A stretch of DNA of 64,000 bases, from NCBI GenBank assembly GCA_020636475.1, contig JACJXU010000002.1, positions 18,501-82,500 of the forward strand, written 5' to 3'. The translations under genes and the position numbers were made by a program. Positions 8,728-18,697 of this stretch are shown one piece after another. Every line of letters begins with the position of its first letter. The first letter of the stretch is position 1. Below the pieces are notes generated by a model. The model searched no databases. It saw only the letters and a program-made list of their open reading frames with translations, and had not been told where the DNA came from. This DNA is from Chitinophagales bacterium. GTDB lineage: Bacteria > Bacteroidota > Bacteroidia > Chitinophagales > UBA2359.

Positions 8728-9438
8728 ATGTCTGTGCAAAAATTTATAAGTAAGCAACTTAAAAAGGCAGGTTTTGAAATAAAGCGTTTTCCTACCATAG
8801 ACCAGCGTCGTCGCTATGCGCTTTGGCAACATTTTGGCGTGAACAAAATTATTGATGTAGGGGCAAGTATTGGTCAATACGCGCTTTTGTGCAGGCGATT
8901 GGGTTTTAAAGGAAAAATTATTTCCTTCGAGCCCTTGTCCGCTTCATTTGCTGAATTGCAGAAAAATAAAGCCAGTGACACACTTTGGCTTATTCACAAT
9001 TTTGCCTTGGGAGATGAGGCAACAAAAACGACCATAAATGTCGCACAAAACGCTTTTAGTAGTTCCTTGTTGGAAATGTTGCCCGCACACGTACACAGCG
9101 CGCCCGAATCGCAATACGTATCGCAAGAAACTATTACCATCAAAACTTTAGATAGCATATTTGGCACTATTTATGAACCCAATGATAAAATTTTTCTAAA
9201 AATTGATACACAAGGATACGAAAGAAATGTACTGATAGGTGCTGCCAAGTCTTTGGAAAACATAGTGGGCTTGCAACTCGAAATGTCCTTAATGCCACTT
9301 TATGCCGATGAAATGTTGTTTGATGAAATGCTGCATTTTGTGCAAACACTTGGATTTAAATTGTTTTCATTGGAAAATGGATTTTATGACAAAAAAACAG
9401 GGCAGTTATTGCAAGTTGATGGCGTTTTTTTTAAGTGA
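8728..9438 (+). CDS. FkbM-family SAM-dependent methyltransferase
   Basis: 236 residues. The SAM-binding motif I is IIDVGASIGQYALLCRRLG (about residues 47-65), with the acidic strand end ISFEPLSASF after it. The later FkbM signature is KIDTQGYERNVLIGA, and the C-terminal strands end in LLQVDGVFFK. Family members O-methylate sugars or other small molecules, often in polysaccharide biosynthesis. No glycan cluster adjoins it, so the substrate is unknown. It is probably transcribed alone. Confidence 0.88.
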   Translation: MSVQKFISKQLKKAGFEIKRFPTIDQRRRYALWQHFGVNKIIDVGASIGQYALLCRRLGFKGKIISFEPLSASFAELQKNKASDTLWLIHNFALGDEATKTTINVAQNAFSSSLLEMLPAHVHSAPESQYVSQETITIKTLDSIFGTIYEPNDKIFLKIDTQGYERNVLIGAAKSLENIVGLQLEMSLMPLYADEMLFDEMLHFVQTLGFKLFSLENGFYDKKTGQLLQVDGVFFK

Positions 9439-9448
9439 ATTAGCTTTG
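9416..9448 (+). promoter_or_regulatory. Bacteroidota-type promoter candidate for the ubiB-like gene
   Basis: TTG at 9416-9418 and TAGCTTTG at 9441-9448 are separated by 22 bases. The -7 element lies 50 bases before the ATG at 9498. The -33 element lies inside the end of the preceding gene. Confidence 0.4.
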
Positions 9449-9497
9449 TAAAAAAAATTATTAGTTCGGCAGAAAAGAAAAGTATAAATCTTATAGA

Positions 9498-11168
9498 ATG
9501 TCTATAGGACAAACCATAAAAAACCTCAATCGCGGACGCGAAATTATCCAAATTCTTCTCAAATACGGTTTCGAGGAAGTAGTTATCAATACACCGCTCA
9601 AAAATTTTATTCCTCAAAACAAACGCCTCAACTGGTTGGGAAAAGAAAAACCAGTATTTGAATATACGCGCTGGGAGCGTATTCGCATGGCTGCCGAAGA
9701 GTTGGGACCCACTTTTATCAAATTTGCCCAAGTATTGAGTAGTCGCCCCGACATTTTGCCGGAAGGCTTGATTAAAGAGTTTGAAAAATTTCAGGATAAA
9801 GCTCCTTTTTTCGATTCGGCAACTGCCAAAAATATTATCGAATCCGAAACAGGCAAAAACATAGACGAAACCTTCGAGTATTTTTTAGACCGACCCATTG
9901 CTGCTGCTTCTATTGGGCAGGTTCATCGCGCAAAGTTGCTTAGTGGCGAAGAGGTTGTCGTGAAAGTGCGCCGTCCGGGCATTGGAAAAATTATTGATAC
10001 CGACTTATCCATTATCAAAGAAGTAGTGCAGCGCGGCGATGCTTTTTTTAAGCGCAACGGCATTACCAATCTCGAAACATTTGTACTTACTTTCGAGAAA
10101 ATAATGCACCGCGAACTCAATTATGTCTATGAAGCGCGCAATATGCAAATGTTCCGCCAGTTTTATCACCACCAGACACATTTGTACATTCCCGAAGTGT
10201 TTCGCAGTTTGTGTAGCGAGCGCGTGCTGGTGAGCGAATACATAAATGCTTGCAAAATTTCTGATACCGACACCATTAGTTCGTGGGGACTACAGCCGGA
10301 AAAAATTGCCGAAAATGGAATGGACATTTATTTGTCGCAGATATTTGAGTATGGTTTTTTTCACGCCGACCCACATCCGGGCAATGTATTGGTACAAACC
10401 AATGGCAATATTTGTTTGATAGATTTTGGTATGGTGGCAAAACTGACCAAACGCGAAAAATTTGCCATTGCACAAATATTTTTGGCGATAAGCCAGCAAG
10501 ATGCGCAGCAATTAGCCAACAATTTGCTGAAACTGGCGGTGAGTCACAAGGTAATAGATAAAATAAGCTTTGAAAATGAGCTGAACGAAATAATACAAGA
10601 CATTGCAATGCTGAATGTACAGGAGAGCAATTTGAGCAATGCCGGTTTGCGATTTCAAAAAATAATATACCGCAATGCCATAGAATTGCCCGGCTCGGTA
10701 TTTCTTATCTTGCGTGCCATCGCTATTTTGGAAGGCATTGGCAAGCAAATTCATCCTAATTTTAATGTGTATGAACATTTGCTTCCCTACGGAAAAAAAA
10801 TGATTGTTGAGCAGTTTTCCGCTCAAAATATCATTAATACACTAAGTAACCGATTGTATGAGTGGGACGAACTTTTGCAAAAAATTCCGCCGGACGTAGG
10901 CAATATTTTATCGCAGATACGACAGGGGAAATTACTGCTTAAAACCGAAAATCCGCATCAAGAGGAGCAAATAAAAACCTTCAACAATGCCATTAATCGC
11001 CTAACACAAGGCTTTATTATTGCTTCGCTCATCATTGCCGGAGCTTTGTTGCTCAACAATACCGAAGGCTTCCAGTTTGTAGGAATATTGTGCTTGGTGT
11101 TGGCTTTTTTATCGGGCACTTTTTTGTACTTCTCCCTCTGGCGCAGCAACGACAGAGCCGACCATTAG
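9498..11168 (+). CDS. ubiB: ABC1/UbiB-family atypical protein kinase-like protein
   Basis: 556 residues. The family hallmarks appear in order: the KxGQ-like segment PTFIKFAQVLSSRPDILP (about residues 72-89), the Ala-rich loop AAASIGQVHRA, the VVVKVRRPG lysine region, the catalytic FHADPHPGNVLV, and the metal-binding LIDFGMVAK. Two hydrophobic segments at the C-terminus (about 500-550) are probable membrane anchors. UbiB-like ATPases support quinone biosynthesis and lipid homeostasis at the inner membrane; a specific role in menaquinone metabolism here is inferred. No ubi/men genes are adjacent. Confidence 0.9.
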   Translation: MSIGQTIKNLNRGREIIQILLKYGFEEVVINTPLKNFIPQNKRLNWLGKEKPVFEYTRWERIRMAAEELGPTFIKFAQVLSSRPDILPEGLIKEFEKFQDKAPFFDSATAKNIIESETGKNIDETFEYFLDRPIAAASIGQVHRAKLLSGEEVVVKVRRPGIGKIIDTDLSIIKEVVQRGDAFFKRNGITNLETFVLTFEKIMHRELNYVYEARNMQMFRQFYHHQTHLYIPEVFRSLCSERVLVSEYINACKISDTDTISSWGLQPEKIAENGMDIYLSQIFEYGFFHADPHPGNVLVQTNGNICLIDFGMVAKLTKREKFAIAQIFLAISQQDAQQLANNLLKLAVSHKVIDKISFENELNEIIQDIAMLNVQESNLSNAGLRFQKIIYRNAIELPGSVFLILRAIAILEGIGKQIHPNFNVYEHLLPYGKKMIVEQFSAQNIINTLSNRLYEWDELLQKIPPDVGNILSQIRQGKLLLKTENPHQEEQIKTFNNAINRLTQGFIIASLIIAGALLLNNTEGFQFVGILCLVLAFLSGTFLYFSLWRSNDRADH

Positions 11169-11256
11169 TTTGGTTTCTTTGCTTGTTGTTTTGTGTTTCT
11201 CGCCCTAAATTTTATACTTTTACGAAATAATAAATTCGATTGTTGATTTTTATCGT

Positions 11257-13488
11257 ATGACAAACAACCTCAACACAAGTAGTTTGCCCAAGGGGCGTTT
11301 TGGTACTTTGCCGGTATTTTTAACGGCTATATCCACTATTTTGGGAGCTATAATGTTCTTGCGTTTTGGGTATGCCGTAGGCAATTTAGGCTTTTTTCAA
11401 ACGTGTTTGCTTATTATACTCGGACACTTGGTTACTATTCCTACTGCTATGGCTATTGCCGAAATTGCTACCAACCAAAGGGTAGAGGGCGGCGGCGAAT
11501 ATTTTATTATTTCGCGTTCTTTTGGCATAAGTATTGGCTCGGCAATTGGCGTGGCTTTGTATTTGTCGCAAGCTATTAGCGTAGCGTTTTATATTATTGC
11601 CTTCGGCGAATCGTTTGAAGGTGTTATTTCGTGGCTCGCCGATACATACAATATTTATCTTACCAAAAAAATTATTTCATTAGTAGCAATGGGCATTTTG
11701 GCAGGGCTTATTTTGCTGAAAGGAGCCGATTTGGGTGTAGCTGCGCTGTATGTAGTGGTGGCAATTATTTTCGTTTCGCTGTTAATGTTTTTTGTCGGAG
11801 CCAATAAGTATACTTTGGAATCTTGGCAAGTTTTGCAGCAAAAAATTCCTAATGGCGACCCGTTTTTTTATGTGTTTGCGATATGTTTTCCCGCGTTTAC
11901 GGGCATGACGGCGGGCGTAGGGCTGTCGGGCGATTTGCGCAATCCCAGTCGTTCTATTCCTTTGGGAACGCTCTTGGCTACGCTTATTGGTATGGTGGTG
12001 TATATTCTAATCGCCCTAAAACTCGCCATTTCCGCCGACCCGCAGGAGTTGGTAAATGACCAGTTCGTTATGGCAAAAATTGCAGTGTGGGGTCCTATTA
12101 TTCCTATTGGTTTGGCAGCCGCAACGGTTTCTTCTGCTTTGGGGTCTATTTTAGTTGCCCCGCGCACCTTGCAGGCTTTGGCAAAAGATAATATTTTTCC
12201 TACCGAAACCACCAATCAGTTTTTGCAAAAAGGAAAAGGAAAAAGCAATGAACCCTTCAACGCTTCGCTTATTACCATTGCCATTGCATTTGCTATTATT
12301 TTCATTGGCGATGTAAACTTTGTGGCGGAGATAATCAGTATGTTTTTTATGGTTACGTACGGCTCTTTGTGTTTAATTTCATTTTTACATTATTTCAATG
12401 CCTCGCCTTCTTATCGTCCTGTGTTCCGTTCGCCTTGGTATATTTCGTTGGCAGGAGCTATTATGTGCATTTGGTTGATGTTCAAAATTAATACCCAATA
12501 CGCTGTTGCTGCTTTTGTTGCAATGATGCTGATGTATTGGGGAATTAGTTATTTTCGCAAGGCAAAAGATGGTTTGGCGCACATATTTGAAGGAATTATT
12601 TGGCGGTTCAATCGTATGTTGCAGTTGTATTTGCAAAAAGCCGATACAGCAGATGACGACCTAAGCACTTGGCGACCTGCCGTAATTTGTGTTTCCAACG
12701 ATTCTTTCAAAAGACTTTCGGCGTTTGACCTCTTGGAGTGGATTGCGTATCGCTACGGTTTTTCCACCTATATTCACCAAATAGACGGCTACTATTCCAA
12801 AGCCACCCATGCCGAAGCCGAAAAATTAAAGCGAAGACTTATTGATATTGCCATTGATACCAATGTTTTTGTCGATACGCTTATCAGTCCTTCTTATACA
12901 TCGGCTATTGCACAGGCGATTCAGCTGCCGGGCATTTCGGGCAAAGAAAATAATACGGCTTTGTTCGAGTTTTCTATTCATCATTTAGACCATTTGAAAA
13001 AAATTATTGAGAATTTTCAATTAGTTAAAGCCGGCAACTTCGATGTGTGTATTTTGTGTACCACCGAGCGCGGTTTTGGCAGAAGGCGCGAAATTCATAT
13101 TTGGCTAAAACCCAACGATTACGACAATGCCAATATGATGATTTTGTTGGGTTATATTTTAATGGGACACCCCGACTGGCAAAGATCGCACATCAGTATT
13201 TTCTCTATTATTCCTCCCGAAAAAATTGACGAAGAGCAGCAAAAACTGAAACGTGTGATAGAAGATGGTCGCTTGCCTATTTCGATGAAAAATGTTGAAA
13301 TAATTTCGCAACTAACCGACATTAGTATTCCGCAAATTATAAATGAAAAATCGGCTAGTGCCGACCTTACCATTATGGGTTTTCGTACGGAAATGCTCAA
13401 GGCGCGCGGGCAGGATTTGTTTTTGGATTATACCGAACTCGGTAATATTTTATTTGTAAATTCGACCGCCGAAAAATTAATTACTTAA
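11257..13488 (+). CDS. SLC12-type cation-chloride cotransporter / APC-superfamily permease
   Basis: 743 residues. The N-terminal half (about 15-430) has 11-12 hydrophobic segments of the APC fold. It opens with LPVFLTAISTILGAIMFLRFGYAVG, whose broken helix is typical of SLC12 transporters, and has SGDLRNPSRSIPLGT in the middle. The C-terminal 300 residues are soluble and resemble the SLC12 cytoplasmic domain, with a nucleotide-binding-like or USP-like fold (LTIMGFRTEML near the end). Bacterial members are inner-membrane transporters of amino acids or of K+/Na+ with Cl-; the substrate cannot be read from the sequence. It ends 17 bases before thyA and could be cotranscribed with it. Confidence 0.85.
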   Translation: MTNNLNTSSLPKGRFGTLPVFLTAISTILGAIMFLRFGYAVGNLGFFQTCLLIILGHLVTIPTAMAIAEIATNQRVEGGGEYFIISRSFGISIGSAIGVALYLSQAISVAFYIIAFGESFEGVISWLADTYNIYLTKKIISLVAMGILAGLILLKGADLGVAALYVVVAIIFVSLLMFFVGANKYTLESWQVLQQKIPNGDPFFYVFAICFPAFTGMTAGVGLSGDLRNPSRSIPLGTLLATLIGMVVYILIALKLAISADPQELVNDQFVMAKIAVWGPIIPIGLAAATVSSALGSILVAPRTLQALAKDNIFPTETTNQFLQKGKGKSNEPFNASLITIAIAFAIIFIGDVNFVAEIISMFFMVTYGSLCLISFLHYFNASPSYRPVFRSPWYISLAGAIMCIWLMFKINTQYAVAAFVAMMLMYWGISYFRKAKDGLAHIFEGIIWRFNRMLQLYLQKADTADDDLSTWRPAVICVSNDSFKRLSAFDLLEWIAYRYGFSTYIHQIDGYYSKATHAEAEKLKRRLIDIAIDTNVFVDTLISPSYTSAIAQAIQLPGISGKENNTALFEFSIHHLDHLKKIIENFQLVKAGNFDVCILCTTERGFGRRREIHIWLKPNDYDNANMMILLGYILMGHPDWQRSHISIFSIIPPEKIDEEQQKLKRVIEDGRLPISMKNVEIISQLTDISIPQIINEKSASADLTIMGFRTEMLKARGQDLFLDYTELGNILFVNSTAEKLIT

Positions 13489-13505
13489 CGTAAAATGTAT
13501 GTACC

Positions 13506-14300
13506 GTGAAAGCGTATTTGAGCTTATTAGATAAAATAATGAAGGAAGGTATTGATAGAAATGACCGTACAGGCGTGGGAACACGCAGTATTTTCGGTTA
13601 TCAGTTTCGCTTCGATTTGGGCGAAGGCTTTCCTTTGCTTACTACCAAAAAAATTCACCTCAAGTCGGTTATTTACGAATTGCTGTGGTTTCTGAAAGGC
13701 GATACCAATATTGCTTATTTAAACGAAAATAAAGTGCGCATTTGGGACGAATGGGCGGACGAAAACGGCGATTTAGGTCCTGTTTATGGCAAACAATGGC
13801 GCGCTTGGGAAGGTGCTGACGGCAAAACGATTGACCAAATTTCGGAGGTAATTGCCCAAATAAAACAAAATCCTTACTCTCGCCGCTTGGTAGTAAGTGC
13901 GTGGAATGTTGCCGATTTGCCCAAAATGGCACTAAGCCCTTGTCATTGTCTGTTTCAGTTTTATGTAGCCGATGGCAAGCTCAGTTGCCAGCTCTATCAG
14001 CGCAGTGCCGATGTGTTTTTGGGCGTACCTTTTAATATTGCCTCCTACGCTTTGCTTACGATGATGATAGCGCAAGTATGCGATTTACAAGTCGGCGATT
14101 ATGTACACACTTTTGGCGATGTGCATTTGTATCACAATCATTTTGCGCAAGCCAATTTGCAATTGAGTCGTGTGCCTAAGAGTTTGCCACAAATAAAACT
14201 CAACTCTGCTGTAAAGTCCGTGTTCGATTTTACCTACGAAGATGTTATGTTGGAAAACTACGAGCCTTATCCCAATATTCCGGCAAAAGTAGCAGTGTGA
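13506..14300 (+). CDS. thyA: thymidylate synthase
   Basis: 264 residues, the standard length for ThyA. The GTG at 13506 is chosen because it gives the canonical opening [15 protein letters not shown]; the ATG just upstream in the same frame runs into a stop. Visible motifs are [19 protein letters not shown], the catalytic cysteine in [32 protein letters not shown] for dUMP binding, and GDVHLYHNH. The enzyme methylates dUMP to dTMP with methylene-tetrahydrofolate, producing dihydrofolate. folA follows 16 bases later, so the two complete the cycle in one operon. Confidence 0.98.
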   Translation: MKAYLSLLDKIMKEGIDRNDRTGVGTRSIFGYQFRFDLGEGFPLLTTKKIHLKSVIYELLWFLKGDTNIAYLNENKVRIWDEWADENGDLGPVYGKQWRAWEGADGKTIDQISEVIAQIKQNPYSRRLVVSAWNVADLPKMALSPCHCLFQFYVADGKLSCQLYQRSADVFLGVPFNIASYALLTMMIAQVCDLQVGDYVHTFGDVHLYHNHFAQANLQLSRVPKSLPQIKLNSAVKSVFDFTYEDVMLENYEPYPNIPAKVAV

Positions 14301-14316
14301 AAATATAGCTAAAAAA

Positions 14317-14832
14317 ATGCGCATCTCTCAAATTGTAGCCTACGACCAAAACTATTTGATAGCCAAAAACAGCGAAATACCTTGGCATCTCCCGCGCGAT
14401 TTGCGTTTTTTCAAAGCTACTACTTTGCAGCATCATGTGTTGATGGGGCGCACCACTTTTGAAACATTTAAGGGAAAGCCCTTGCCCAATCGGACTAATT
14501 TGGTGCTTACGCGCAGCGAAAATTATCGTGCAGAAGGGGCGATAGTGGTGTATAGTTTTGAAGAAGCCATTGCGCTGGCGCAGTTTAATGAAGAAACGGA
14601 GCTTTTTGTTATTGGCGGGGCGCAAATTTACCAACAATCGCTTTCGTTTTGCGACAGGCTGTATTGCACCGAAATTGCGACTGAAATTACACTTTCCGAG
14701 CAAGACAAAGGCGTGTATTATCCGGCAATAGATAAGGAAAAGTGGCGACTTGTACACGAGCATTATTTTACTGCGGACGAAAAAAACGCTTTCGCGCAAC
14801 GTTATTGTATTTATGAACGCAACTTGCAATAA
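14317..14832 (+). CDS. folA: dihydrofolate reductase
   Basis: 171 residues. The substrate loop IPWHLPRDLRFFKATTLQH, the NADPH-binding VLMGRTTFETF and the FVIGGAQIYQQSL segment are all recognisable; the acidic active-site residue is the Asp of PRDLRFF. It reduces dihydrofolate to tetrahydrofolate with NADPH, regenerating the cofactor consumed by ThyA immediately upstream. It converges on glgB, with 76 bases between the stop codons. Confidence 0.97.
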   Translation: MRISQIVAYDQNYLIAKNSEIPWHLPRDLRFFKATTLQHHVLMGRTTFETFKGKPLPNRTNLVLTRSENYRAEGAIVVYSFEEAIALAQFNEETELFVIGGAQIYQQSLSFCDRLYCTEIATEITLSEQDKGVYYPAIDKEKWRLVHEHYFTADEKNAFAQRYCIYERNLQ

Positions 14833-14908
14833 ATTACTTTGCGAAACTTAGTGCAGCGATTATCACAATGTTGAATACACAAAAATCACACGAAGAACAA
14901 AAATACTT

Positions 14909-16924
14909 TTACCCAATTTTTTTCAATACCAAACCCGTTTGGTGCGGAATGTAAATACTCAACACGGCTTGTCCGCGCACATTGGCGGTAAGGTGGCGAA
15001 TTTCGGTATCTACGCGCTGGTGTCCGTCAAAAGTTTCATCGTCCGAACATAAAAGAATTTTGTACTTACCGTGTTTGCTTACCGGAAAATGATAATTTAC
15101 CAACGAGCGTTGGGGGTTTAGATTTACCACAAAAACCAAATCGTCGCGCTCGTAGGTGAGAATTTTATTGTATTCATCTAAAAAAAGCACTTTGGCGAAG
15201 CCCGTATCAAAAAAATCTTTTTCTTGGGCAAATAAATGAATCATCGCTTGGTCGAAAGCCATGAGCCGTCCGTAACGCAAAAAAGGACTCTGCGCCAAAC
15301 TCCACTGTCGGCGCGCATACTGATAACTCCAGTTGTTGCCTTCGCGCGGAAAATCTATCCACTCGGGATGTCCAAATTCATTGCCCATAAAATTGAGGTA
15401 CGCCTCTCCGCCGATAGAAATAGTGAGCAGCCGAATAAGTTTGAGTAAAGCCATACCTCGGTCAATAATTTCGTTTTTGCTGCCGATGTTCATGTCTTTG
15501 TACATATAGCGGTCCATCAAGCGAAATGCCAGCGTTTTGTCGCCCACCAAAGCTTGGTCGTGACTTTCGGCATAGGCAATATGTTTTTCGTTCACGCGGC
15601 GATTGTTCAGCACATGCCACATATGTCCGATATTCCACGAGCGTTCCGGTTTTTTAATTAAATTAATCCAAAAATCGGGCAAACCCATTGCCAAGCGATA
15701 ATCGAAGCCGATGCCACCTTCCGAAACCGGACGACACAAGCCGGGCATTCCGCTCACATCTTCGGCAATGCTGATAGCTTTGGGTTTTAGTTTGTGAATA
15801 AGTTGGTTGGCAAACTGCAAATACATTATAGCATCTTTGTCCACAGTATCGCCAAAATAAGCCTCGTAGCTATCAAAAGAAGTATTGCCTTGATGTAAAT
15901 ACATCATAGACGTAACACCATCGAAGCGGAAGCCGTCGAAATGAAACTCCTCTAACCAATAGCGCACATTCGACAACAAAAAACGTATTACTTCGGGATT
16001 GCCGTAGTCGAATAGTTTTGAATCCCACAGTTTGTGATAACCGCGCTCTCCTTTGTGAAAATATTGATTGTCCGAACCATCAAAGTCATTGAGTCCTTCG
16101 GCATAATTTTTTACGGCATGCGAATGTACAATGTCCATTATCACGGCAATTTGCATGCTGTGCGCCTTGTTGATAAGATACTTCAAATCGTCGGGTGTAC
16201 CGAAACGGGAAGACGGCGCAAAAAAGTTGGAGACATGATAACCAAACGAGCCATAATAAGGATGCTCCTGAACCGCCATGAGCTGAATACAGTTGTAGCC
16301 CAACTTGTGAATGTGCGGCAAAACATTGTCGGCAAAATTTCGGTAAGTGTTTACAAACGGCTCTTCGGACGACATACCTACGTGACATTCGTAGATAAGT
16401 GCTTGTTCGGGTATTTCAAAATCCTCGTCCGTCCACTCAAATGTTTCGTCAGGCTGCCAGAAACAAGCGGCAAAATCTTTTGTTTTAGCATCTTGCACAA
16501 CGTAGCGTGTATAAGCAGGCAATCGGTCGATGGCTCCTTTGGTGGTGTGTACGTGTACTTTGTACTTGGAGAGGTGTTTTAGCTTGTCGGCATAGTATTG
16601 GTCTGAGAGAAAAAGCTCCCAGTAGCCCATTTCATTTCGGCGTAGCGGATGCGTGTAGCGTCCCCAGTGATTAAAATCGCCCGTAAGCCACAAACCTTTG
16701 GCGGCAGGTGCCCACTCTCTATACCACCAACCTTTTTTTTCCGCATCGTAGTTAAAACCCAAATAGCGATAGGCTTGCGCAAAGGATTCTAAATTGTCGA
16801 ATGCGCCCTTGATAAGTTTTCGGCGTTTTTTATAGTTTTTGATGCGCAATTTTATCGCCTCTGTAAAAGGCTTTAGTGTTGGGTCGTTTTGGACTAAAAT
16901 GGGAATAGACGGATTTTTTTTCAT
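14909..16924 (-). CDS. glgB: 1,4-alpha-glucan branching enzyme
   Basis: 671 residues, of the GH13_8 (eukaryote-like) branching-enzyme type found in many Bacteroidota. An N-terminal CBM48 region (WAPAAKGLWLTGDFNHW, about residues 70-86) precedes the TIM barrel with DIVHSHAVKN, the nucleophile in FDGFRFDGVTSMMYLHQG, the acid/base in ISIAEDVSGM and the transition-state residues in AESHDQALVGDKT. The C-terminal all-beta domain follows. It makes alpha-1,6 branches in glycogen in the cytoplasm. No other glg gene is close. Confidence 0.96.
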   Translation of the reverse strand: MKKNPSIPILVQNDPTLKPFTEAIKLRIKNYKKRRKLIKGAFDNLESFAQAYRYLGFNYDAEKKGWWYREWAPAAKGLWLTGDFNHWGRYTHPLRRNEMGYWELFLSDQYYADKLKHLSKYKVHVHTTKGAIDRLPAYTRYVVQDAKTKDFAACFWQPDETFEWTDEDFEIPEQALIYECHVGMSSEEPFVNTYRNFADNVLPHIHKLGYNCIQLMAVQEHPYYGSFGYHVSNFFAPSSRFGTPDDLKYLINKAHSMQIAVIMDIVHSHAVKNYAEGLNDFDGSDNQYFHKGERGYHKLWDSKLFDYGNPEVIRFLLSNVRYWLEEFHFDGFRFDGVTSMMYLHQGNTSFDSYEAYFGDTVDKDAIMYLQFANQLIHKLKPKAISIAEDVSGMPGLCRPVSEGGIGFDYRLAMGLPDFWINLIKKPERSWNIGHMWHVLNNRRVNEKHIAYAESHDQALVGDKTLAFRLMDRYMYKDMNIGSKNEIIDRGMALLKLIRLLTISIGGEAYLNFMGNEFGHPEWIDFPREGNNWSYQYARRQWSLAQSPFLRYGRLMAFDQAMIHLFAQEKDFFDTGFAKVLFLDEYNKILTYERDDLVFVVNLNPQRSLVNYHFPVSKHGKYKILLCSDDETFDGHQRVDTEIRHLTANVRGQAVLSIYIPHQTGLVLKKIG

Positions 16925-17431
16925 ACAGCATTATTGTTAGAGGCTAAGGCGAAATAAACAAAAATATTTGAAGGCTACAATAGACATCTTCGGAAAATCA
17001 TTTACTTGAGCTATTTTTGTTATATATAGCAGCGATTAAGTTAAAGCCTGAGCCAAATTTTTTCTTCGGTTTCTATATTTTTAAAATAATATTATAAATA
17101 TTTACAAATAACTAAATTTATTTAAACCAAAAGAATATTAGCTGAAATATGCTTATTCTCTTTCTCAAATGTGGTGCAAATAATTTTCGACTTTTCTTTC
17201 TACTGCTATTTGTGTTTTTTGGGTGTGCCGTTTCTTTTTCCTGAGTCTTTTAAACTAATTGACGTTTAAATATTCTATTCTTTTTATAGCATTTTATAAA
17301 AAATAGCTTTTAGCTTTTATACCTATAACAGCATAAGAATAAAAGATAAAAAGTATTTAAATTAAATATAAGTAAATTTATAAAAATCATTATTTTATTA
17401 ATCTTATAAAGAAAATTATTATGAAAAATTA
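16925..17431. other. AT-rich spacer without recognisable content
   Basis: About 500 bases, very AT-rich, with short homopolymer runs and no reading frame, tRNA or clear promoter that I can support. It separates the glgB start from the pseudogene at 17432. Confidence 0.5.
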
Positions 17432-18022
17432 ATGTACTTTAGTCTAGTATTGTTGTGTTCGTTTGTCCGTGTTTATGCACAGGATTTAATTGTTTTAAGT
17501 TCGGGAGAAGAAAAAGTAGTGAAAATTATGGAGGTGAATGAAAAACAAAGTGGCTTGCAAGGAAATAGATAAGCCTGAAAGTATCACTTTCTACATTGAC
17601 AGGTCAGATATTCAGCGTATTGTATTTGACGTGATGGTGCGGTGAAATTTAACGAAAAATGCCACCAACAATGCTTCGGATAATAATAGTATTGCCGGAG
17701 GGACAAGTATGTACGAAAAAGGGCGTATTGATGCGAAAACCTATTACGACCACGACGGCGGAAAAACAGGTACCTTGGTGGTGAGTATATTGAATCCTTT
17801 CGGAGGGCTTATTCCTGCCATAGCCTGCTCTTCTACTACGCCAAGAGAAGCAAATTTGGGTTATCCCAGTGTGGAACTAATGCAGGATATTGATTACAGA
17901 AATGGCTACTCCAACAAGGCAAGAAAAATAAAAAGCAGAAAAGTATGGACTGCTTGGGAATTGGTCTGGGCGTGAATATTGCCGTAGCAATATTGCTACT
18001 CAATAAAGAAGCAAGAAAATAA
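17432..18022 (+). pseudogene. frameshifted gene for a small secreted/membrane protein of a Bacteroidota-wide family
   Basis: Pieces of one protein lie in order but in different frames. A signal-peptide start (MYFSLVLLCSFVRVYAQ, from 17432) runs into SSGEEKVVKIMEVNE and stops at 17572. Then come CKEIDKPESITFYIDRSDIQ in another frame (about 17545-17645), GAVKFNEK, and a longer piece from 17709 with PFGGLIPAIACSSTTP and a KIKSRKVW tail. The native C-terminus (GIGLGVNIAVAILLL, then NKEARK and a stop at 18022) is reached only after adding one G to the GGG run at about 17956. The layout matches Bacteroidota proteins with a leading 'generates KxxDI' repeat and a C-terminal membrane helix; their function is not known to me. 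At least three frameshifts make it inactive. Confidence 0.7.
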
Positions 18023-18092
18023 AAAGCAGAAAAGTATGGACTGCTTGGGGAATTGGTCTGGGCGTGAATATTGCCGTAGCAATATTGCTACT
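17919..18092 (+). repeat. 82-bp direct duplication of the pseudogene 3' end
   Basis: 17919-18000 and 18011-18092 are nearly identical. They differ by two compensating one-base changes: five As versus four in GCAAGAAAAAT, and TTGGGA versus TTGGGGA. The second copy keeps the G run that restores the correct C-terminal frame. Confidence 0.9.
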
Positions 18093-18180
18093 TAATTAAG
18101 TTGCGTATTGTAAGTCTTTTCTACTGGTACATCCGCAAGAAGTTTTGTATTCTGTCCAAAAGTCCGTTTTTTTGCAAAAA

Positions 18181-18669
18181 ATGGAAAAAGAACTTCCCAA
18201 AATTTTGGAGAGTACCGCAACAGTTCGCTTTCAGGATTGCGACCCGAATCGTCATCTGAACAACGCCCGTTTTATCCATTACTTCATCAATGCCCGCGAG
18301 GACCAAGTAAAAGAATACTACGACTTCGACCTTTTTAAACTGGCTGCCGAAGAAGGTATCGGCTGGTTTATTACCCAAAGCCAAATTGCTTTTTTCCGCC
18401 CCGCAATGCTGATGGAAGAGGTAGTGATACAATCGAAAACCATCGGTTTTACCGACCGTAAGCTAAAAGTAGAATTGCTGATGTTCAATCGCGACAAATC
18501 GTCTTTGAAGTCGGTGATGTGGGCGGAGTTTACACACTACAATTTTGTAAAACAAAAAAGCGAAACCCACGACCAACGACTCATTGATATGTTTTCGGCA
18601 GTAGTAGTGCCTTTAGAAACAAATATTTTTGAGGAGAGAGTACAACAACTGCGAAACTTACGGCATTAA
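18181..18669 (+). CDS. acyl-CoA thioesterase, 4HBT/hotdog fold
   Basis: About 162 residues from the ATG at 18181; an ATG at 18145 would add 12 poorly conserved residues. The hotdog-fold signature RFQDCDPNRHLNNARFIHYF (about residues 14-33) contains the active-site Asp in the usual D-x-x-x-H-x-N arrangement. It is followed by the long helix and strands ending VMWAEFTHYNF. The enzyme should hydrolyse acyl-CoA or acyl-ACP thioesters; the chain length is unknown. Its last 104 bases recur at 19172-19275. Confidence 0.85.
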   Translation: MEKELPKILESTATVRFQDCDPNRHLNNARFIHYFINAREDQVKEYYDFDLFKLAAEEGIGWFITQSQIAFFRPAMLMEEVVIQSKTIGFTDRKLKVELLMFNRDKSSLKSVMWAEFTHYNFVKQKSETHDQRLIDMFSAVVVPLETNIFEERVQQLRNLRH

Positions 18670-18697
18670 GTTGTTTTTAAAACCAATCTACTGAAAA

